From Ulva prolifera (lineage: Eukaryota; Chlorophyta; Ulvophyceae; Ulvales; Ulvaceae): a DNA stretch of 64,000 nucleotides. Below are positions 60,001 through 64,000 of this stretch, in pieces (within the stretch, counting starts at the first letter, position 1; each line of letters starts with the position of its first letter). The DNA is taken from positions 4,423,810-4,487,809 of the forward strand of contig CM041197.1 in assembly GCA_023078555.1 (NCBI GenBank), written 5' to 3'. A program made the translations under genes and the position numbers. A model generated the notes under the pieces. The model saw nothing but the letters and a program-made list of their open reading frames with translations. It made no database searches and was not told where the DNA came from.

Positions 60001-61426
60001 CTCCGGCACGCCCAACACGCTCACGCCGCGCAGCGGCAGCTGGCACAGCGCGGCTTCGCCGGCAAGCAGCCGCGGCGGCAGCCGCAGCGGCGGACCGGCC
60101 GCGAGCCCCCTGCGCGGCTTCACCGGCAGCATTGAGCTCGTGTCCAGCTCGGACGAGGCGTCCAACATGTTGCCGATGCCGGCGTGCCTGGTGGAACATT
60201 GCGGCCGGCAGCCGCCGCCGTCGACGCCGGGCAACTCCCTCGCCCTCTCCGCCGCCTCGCCGGGCGGCACCACAGCCATCTCCGGGCCTGCTGATTCCAG
60301 TGTGCTCTCGCGGGCCAGCCCCCCCGGCGGAACGCCTGATTCAGGCGGTGGGAGCGGCGCGCGGAGCGTGCGATTCAGCCGCAAGTACGGTGATGTGGCG
60401 GCTGGGATCGGCAGGTACGGTGGGAGCGACGGCAGCGGCGGCAGCGGTGGGAGTGGCGGAAGCCGTTCCAGCGGCGAGCATGAGGGGCCGCCGGGGGCCG
60501 CCACCGGCGGCAGCGAAGTTGCCGCGAGCGGCGCTATCGGCAGTGTCACGTTCGGCACGGATGGAGCCGACGACGGTGTGGTGTGGGGACCTGGGGCTGT
60601 GGTGGGGAAGGCGGCTGTTCTGGCGGCGGAACACAGCCAGGTAGAGATCAGCAGCAGCCTCGGAAGCATCAGCCGCAGTGGCATGAGTGCACTCAGCAGC
60701 CGCGGGCCGTGCAGCGACAGCAGCCTGCTGCTGCTCGGCATGCATGCGGACGACACGCCGCTGCTGAGCCCGCAGCAGTCGAGCACACAGGGCCTGAGCC
60801 GCAGCGGCGCGAACTTCTCGCCGGTGTTCCCGGTGATCGGCCGCGGCGCACGCGGGGGTGTGTCGGGGGGGACGACCGCCACGACGCACCACACCGCCGG
60901 CGGCAAGTCCGCGGGGAGCGACGCACGCATGGAGCTGGCGGGCAGCGGCGGTGGCGGCGCAGCGAACCCTGACGCCGCACCGCTGCTGTGGCGCCCCGCC
61001 CAGGCACCGATCTCGCAGATGAACCCCCTGTATGACCAGGTGCCGGAGTCTGCCGTGGCCGGCGGCCGAGGCGCGGTGCCGCGGCGTAGCCCGCGTTCGC
61101 CGTTTGACGCGCTGCACACCACCGACACGCCCAGCCGCGCGTCAGAGGACCACGAGTCTGAGTACGTGAGCAGCCTCGGCAGCCGCACGTTGGACGCTGG
61201 GCCGCGGCATGCATGGGCGTGGCCGGCGCTGACCCCCGCCGCTGTGCCGAACCCTGACGCGGAGCCGCTGGTGGACCCTGTGGCGAACCCTACGTCTGGG
61301 CGGACAGCGGGCTGGGACCGCACCTCGGATTCCCTCTCGCCAAAGACGCTGACCTCAGGGTTCTACACTGCGGGGTCAGACGAGATTGCGGACCCGACGC
61401 AGAGTTTCTTGCAGCACAGTGCTTAG
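51303..61426 (+). CDS. Large receptor-like protein kinase with long C-terminal tail (gene D)
   Basis: Eight exons: 51303-51484, 53407-53701, 56004-57213, 57381-57589, 57969-58151, 58579-58823, 59022-59310 and 59432-61426. They sum to 4608 nt in one frame (1535 residues). ATG at 51303 opens a signal peptide ([20 protein letters not shown]). An extracellular region follows with TLEFVNC and LVSFTDC repeats, possibly beta-helical. The membrane span is near 350-373 ([18 protein letters not shown]). The kinase domain covers about 545-885, with an intact glycine loop ([11 protein letters not shown]), VAIK, alpha-C Glu, [14 protein letters not shown] and [15 protein letters not shown]. An insert of about 60 residues lies in the C-lobe. 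The tail of about 650 residues is Ser/Gly/Pro/Ala-rich and is one exon. HGD in place of HRD marks a non-RD-like, TKL-type kinase. The exon 1/2 junction is the least certain. Confidence 0.85.
54010..54052. repeat. C run (31 plus 11) in intron 2 of gene D
   Basis: There are 31 C, one A, then 11 C. Poly-Pro ORFs here are artefacts. Confidence 0.8.
55158..55283. repeat. 41-bp tandem repeat, three copies
   Basis: Units start at 55158, 55199 and 55240 with GCATGATRTGCATGTGTRTC and include CTGCATCAAT. They lie in intron 2 of gene D. There are no spacers, so this is not a CRISPR array. Confidence 0.85.
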
Positions 61427-61814
61427 GGGGCCGCGTAGCTGCTTCGGCACCATTCTGGCCGGCGTTTCTGGCCATTTTTTACAACTTTTTTGCCCTTTCT
61501 CTTCTCCTCACACAGCAAAGTCGGGCTGCGCCCCTGCTGTCCGTGATGCTCCTTTTGATTTTCTTTATACACGTGAGGGTGCCGTATTCCCTACACATGA
61601 GTTTTTTCATTTCCCTACGATTTTTCTTCCGCGGCTCAGCACAATTGCGGGCAATCATGATGGCATTACCACCGCCTAGCCACATTTTGCGTGCTGCCTT
61701 TGATGACGCAGCTGGACTGCGTGGGTGCTTGCGAATAATGGAGTTTGCCATGAGCTTCACATGTGGCCGGGCCCCACCTTTACTGTAACATGTGGCCGTA
61801 TCTGAGATGCCTTT

Positions 61815-61854
61815 GTAGCGCGTGATGATCTGCCGTAGCGCGTGATGATCTGTC
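61815..61854. repeat. 20-bp direct duplication
   Basis: GTAGCGCGTGATGATCTG occurs twice in direct tandem, downstream of gene D. Confidence 0.8.
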
Positions 61855-62811
61855 GAATTCAGAACTTCACAGTTTTACGATGTTTTTGTAACCCGAGACC
61901 CGTGTGAAGCCCCTCTGTTCTCCCGCATGCACACCTGGCACAGTACATCTGCCTTCTATTGCTTCGGCGTCTGTGTTCGGAGTTCGAGCCGAATGTCTCG
62001 TTGGCATCAGGCAGGAGTCGCCTGCAGTGCTACCAGCGGCCGCAAACCCACCAGAGTGCCTTGGCCTATCAGGCAAAAATGCACTGTCAGCAGCCTAGGT
62101 GTTGCGTAGCCTCTAGCCACGGCCAGTGTTTGCTGGCGAGCTGTGCATGTTTGCTGGCCTGGCTGGTCTTCTAGTCCATTCGCCATGTGTTCTTGTGCTG
62201 CTGGCGTGTTGCTCCGTTCCCTGATACATGCATGGGTCTGCAGACTCTGCACAAGCCCCAGGCCGGTGCCATGCTGTGATTGGGAGCCGTGTCCGGTGCA
62301 CAATTTGACGTGGGTGGCCATCTCCTGCCGTGCATGCATTTGGGCATTGGCACGCTTGTTCGTTGCCCTGTTGGTGCTACCGGCCGCTCCGGCTGTCTCC
62401 TTGTACATACGTGTCACACATCAGCGAGCCTCGCAAGCAAGCATGCTCAGAACGCTGACCAGAGTCAATGGTGTGCACCACTGCAGTGCATACGCATGCG
62501 GACCGGTGCACGCAGTATGCACTGCATACGCATGCTTGCTGGTCTGAAGGCCATTTACGTTGGTTTACTGGCCAGGCCTGGCCAGTAAAACAACGTTCAT
62601 CTGGATTTACTGAGCCGTATGCTGTAAGGGGCGTCGACGGCAGCCAGTGGCCAGGGGGCATGGTATCACAGCGGCGTGCCCCCTAGCCATGCGCCCCCCA
62701 GCCATGCGCCCCAAGGGGCCCTGGTTTGTACACTGTCCGCCCACCAGGCGATGCGATACCTGTAGCCACATGCAGGTACATGTACCAGCATGGGACCTAA
62801 AGCTTGAATTC

Positions 62812-62945
62812 ATATATATTACAAAAGAGTGAACGGGAGAAGACCAACACCACTACCGAATCTCATCCGAATCAGCAGCAACATACAGACACAGACACAA
62901 GATTACAGCCACACCCACGCCTCGGTCCGGCGCCGGATCTGAAGC
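62812..62945 (+). repeat. Dispersed repeat family 2, copy 2
   Basis: The block starts TTACAAAAGAGTGAACGG and matches 40026-40165 and, inverted, 15310-15372. A short third piece is at 63183-63215. The outer strand ends in TTGTAA. Confidence 0.65.
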
Positions 62946-64000
62946 TTGAATTCATGTCAATCACGCGAGACGAGGTCGGCCAATACCAGGTTCGGTCAGG
63001 CAACTTTCGTGTCCGAAAAGAGTTGTTGCCCAGTGAGGCGCTACAGAATCCTCATTCTGCATGTGCTGGCCTGGGGAGTCCTGCTTTGGCGACAGCTGCC
63101 ATCGAGGTCTATGGGCCTGGCCACGAACATGTACAGGGCCGGAGCTCCCTATAGGCCTAGCTGGGCCTGGATGCCGATCAATCATCTGCAAAAGAGTGAA
63201 CGGCAGAAGGCACATGCCGATCGGTGGATTTGCTGCATGGACCTCCGAGGGTCGCCTTTGGGGGCACCGTATGGTGCATGCATGCATGCATGAATCCGTG
63301 GCAAACTGCGTCGGTGTGGCTGCGCTAGCCAAACTTTGAACCCGGGGCCCCGGTACGTGCTGCGTGTGCGGGGGATGCTCTGCTCCGTGAAGGGGTCGCG
63401 AATGGGCACAAGTTCTGTGAGACCTTAAGCAGCTGGACCTTAATATATAACTACTGGACCTTGATATATAATTATATACTATAAGACAGCCTGTGCACGA
63501 CACCTGCAGGTGTTGGCATGCCACAGTGTACGTGCTGAGCTCAGCCAACTGTTCCCCGTACACACCACAGCCTTCCAGCGCGTAAGCCTAGCTTGACTGG
63601 CATAAGCACTTCTAGATATCTCTAGACTCGTGCTTCTACATGGCCCGCCCTGCTGACGCAAGACCGCTTGGCGACCACTGTTGACAGTGCCCCGTGCTGT
63701 CAGCCACAAGCGTGCATGCTGACGGGACACTCCGGAGTCTTCCGGAATACTCTGTCATGCATGTGACGTATCGCCACACGTACAGCTGCCGTGCGGCGGT
63801 CCTGATGCATGGGGTCCGCATGCATGGGACCGTGGCCGGCGCGGCAACGGTCGTTGGCGCGCGCCACGTCCCGAGCACAGCACGCGGCATCCGGTATGCC
63901 GCGAAGATGACCGATGCATCGCGATGGCCACCGTCATTTGGCACTCCACGAGGCGCCGCGGTGACTGCCCTACATGCAGATCCGTTGTTTAAAGTTGTTC

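Larger units (their letters stand above)
61427..64000. other. Intergenic, downstream of gene D
   Basis: No gene is recognised. A TGTAA at 61784-61788, 358 nt past the gene D stop, is a candidate poly(A) signal. A 20-bp duplication lies at 61815-61854. Short pieces of repeat families 1 (inverted, 62355-62410) and 2 follow. Confidence 0.4.

Noticed and set aside
59776..61323. Minus-strand ORF of 515 codons
   Set aside because: It is opposite the low-complexity tail of gene D. Biased GC composition leaves the other strand open, and there is no domain or splice context.

Overview
The window looks like nuclear DNA of a green alga, probably a chlorophyte of the trebouxiophyte type. This is inferred from four things: receptor-like kinases with HGDLNPSN and HRDLKPGNVLRLPG catalytic loops of the kind common in those algae, intron-rich genes with GT-AG splice sites, TGTAA polyadenylation-like signals, and an intact Ty1/copia element primed by initiator-Met tRNA. 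No prokaryotic gene, rRNA, tRNA gene or CRISPR array was seen. The species cannot be fixed from sequence alone.

Layout. (1) 2351-8014, minus: an intron-rich gene for a protein with an NDC10_II-like (Crypton/CBF3-related) tyrosine-recombinase fold. Seventeen consecutive exons can be spliced in one frame. Coding-like minus-strand sequence of unknown identity continues to about 336. (2) 9395-9592, minus: a stranded kinase C-lobe relic. (3) 10965-16295, minus: receptor-like kinase gene A (five exons). (4) 16875-22837, plus: a complete Ty1/copia retrotransposon with identical 220-bp LTRs, 5-bp target duplications, a 1571-residue Gag-Pol and an unexplained second ORF. (5) 22838-25047: diverged repeats. 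(6) 25048-27387, minus: a frameshifted non-LTR (LINE-like) reverse transcriptase. (7) 28208-33985, minus: receptor-like kinase gene B, a paralogue of A with three internal exons of exactly the same lengths. (8) 35123-35365: a 70-bp tandem repeat, then a 100-N assembly gap at 35784-35883. (9) 36033-43513, plus: gene C, a kinase homologue that has lost every key catalytic residue (predicted pseudokinase), with its 5' part missing. (10) 43514-51302: mostly unassigned, with relics and dispersed repeats. (11) 51303-61426, plus: gene D, a single-pass receptor kinase of about 1535 residues with intact catalytic residues and a very long Ser/Gly/Pro/Ala-rich tail. (12) 61427-64000: repeats and no clear gene.

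The unifying theme is a receptor-like kinase cluster. Two tandem paralogues (A, B) lie on the minus strand. A second subfamily (C, D) lies in tandem on the plus strand and consists of one apparently dead and one apparently active kinase. The cluster has been expanded and interrupted by retroelements and short dispersed repeats. A, B and D each have a signal peptide, a cysteine-poor extracellular part that may be a beta-helix, one membrane span and a cytoplasmic kinase domain. They are therefore plausible surface receptors. Pairing of the C pseudokinase with the D kinase is only an inference from adjacency and homology.

Gene models were built by hand from ORFs, splice-site consensus and phase consistency. 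Exon edges without a paralogue to compare with are less certain.
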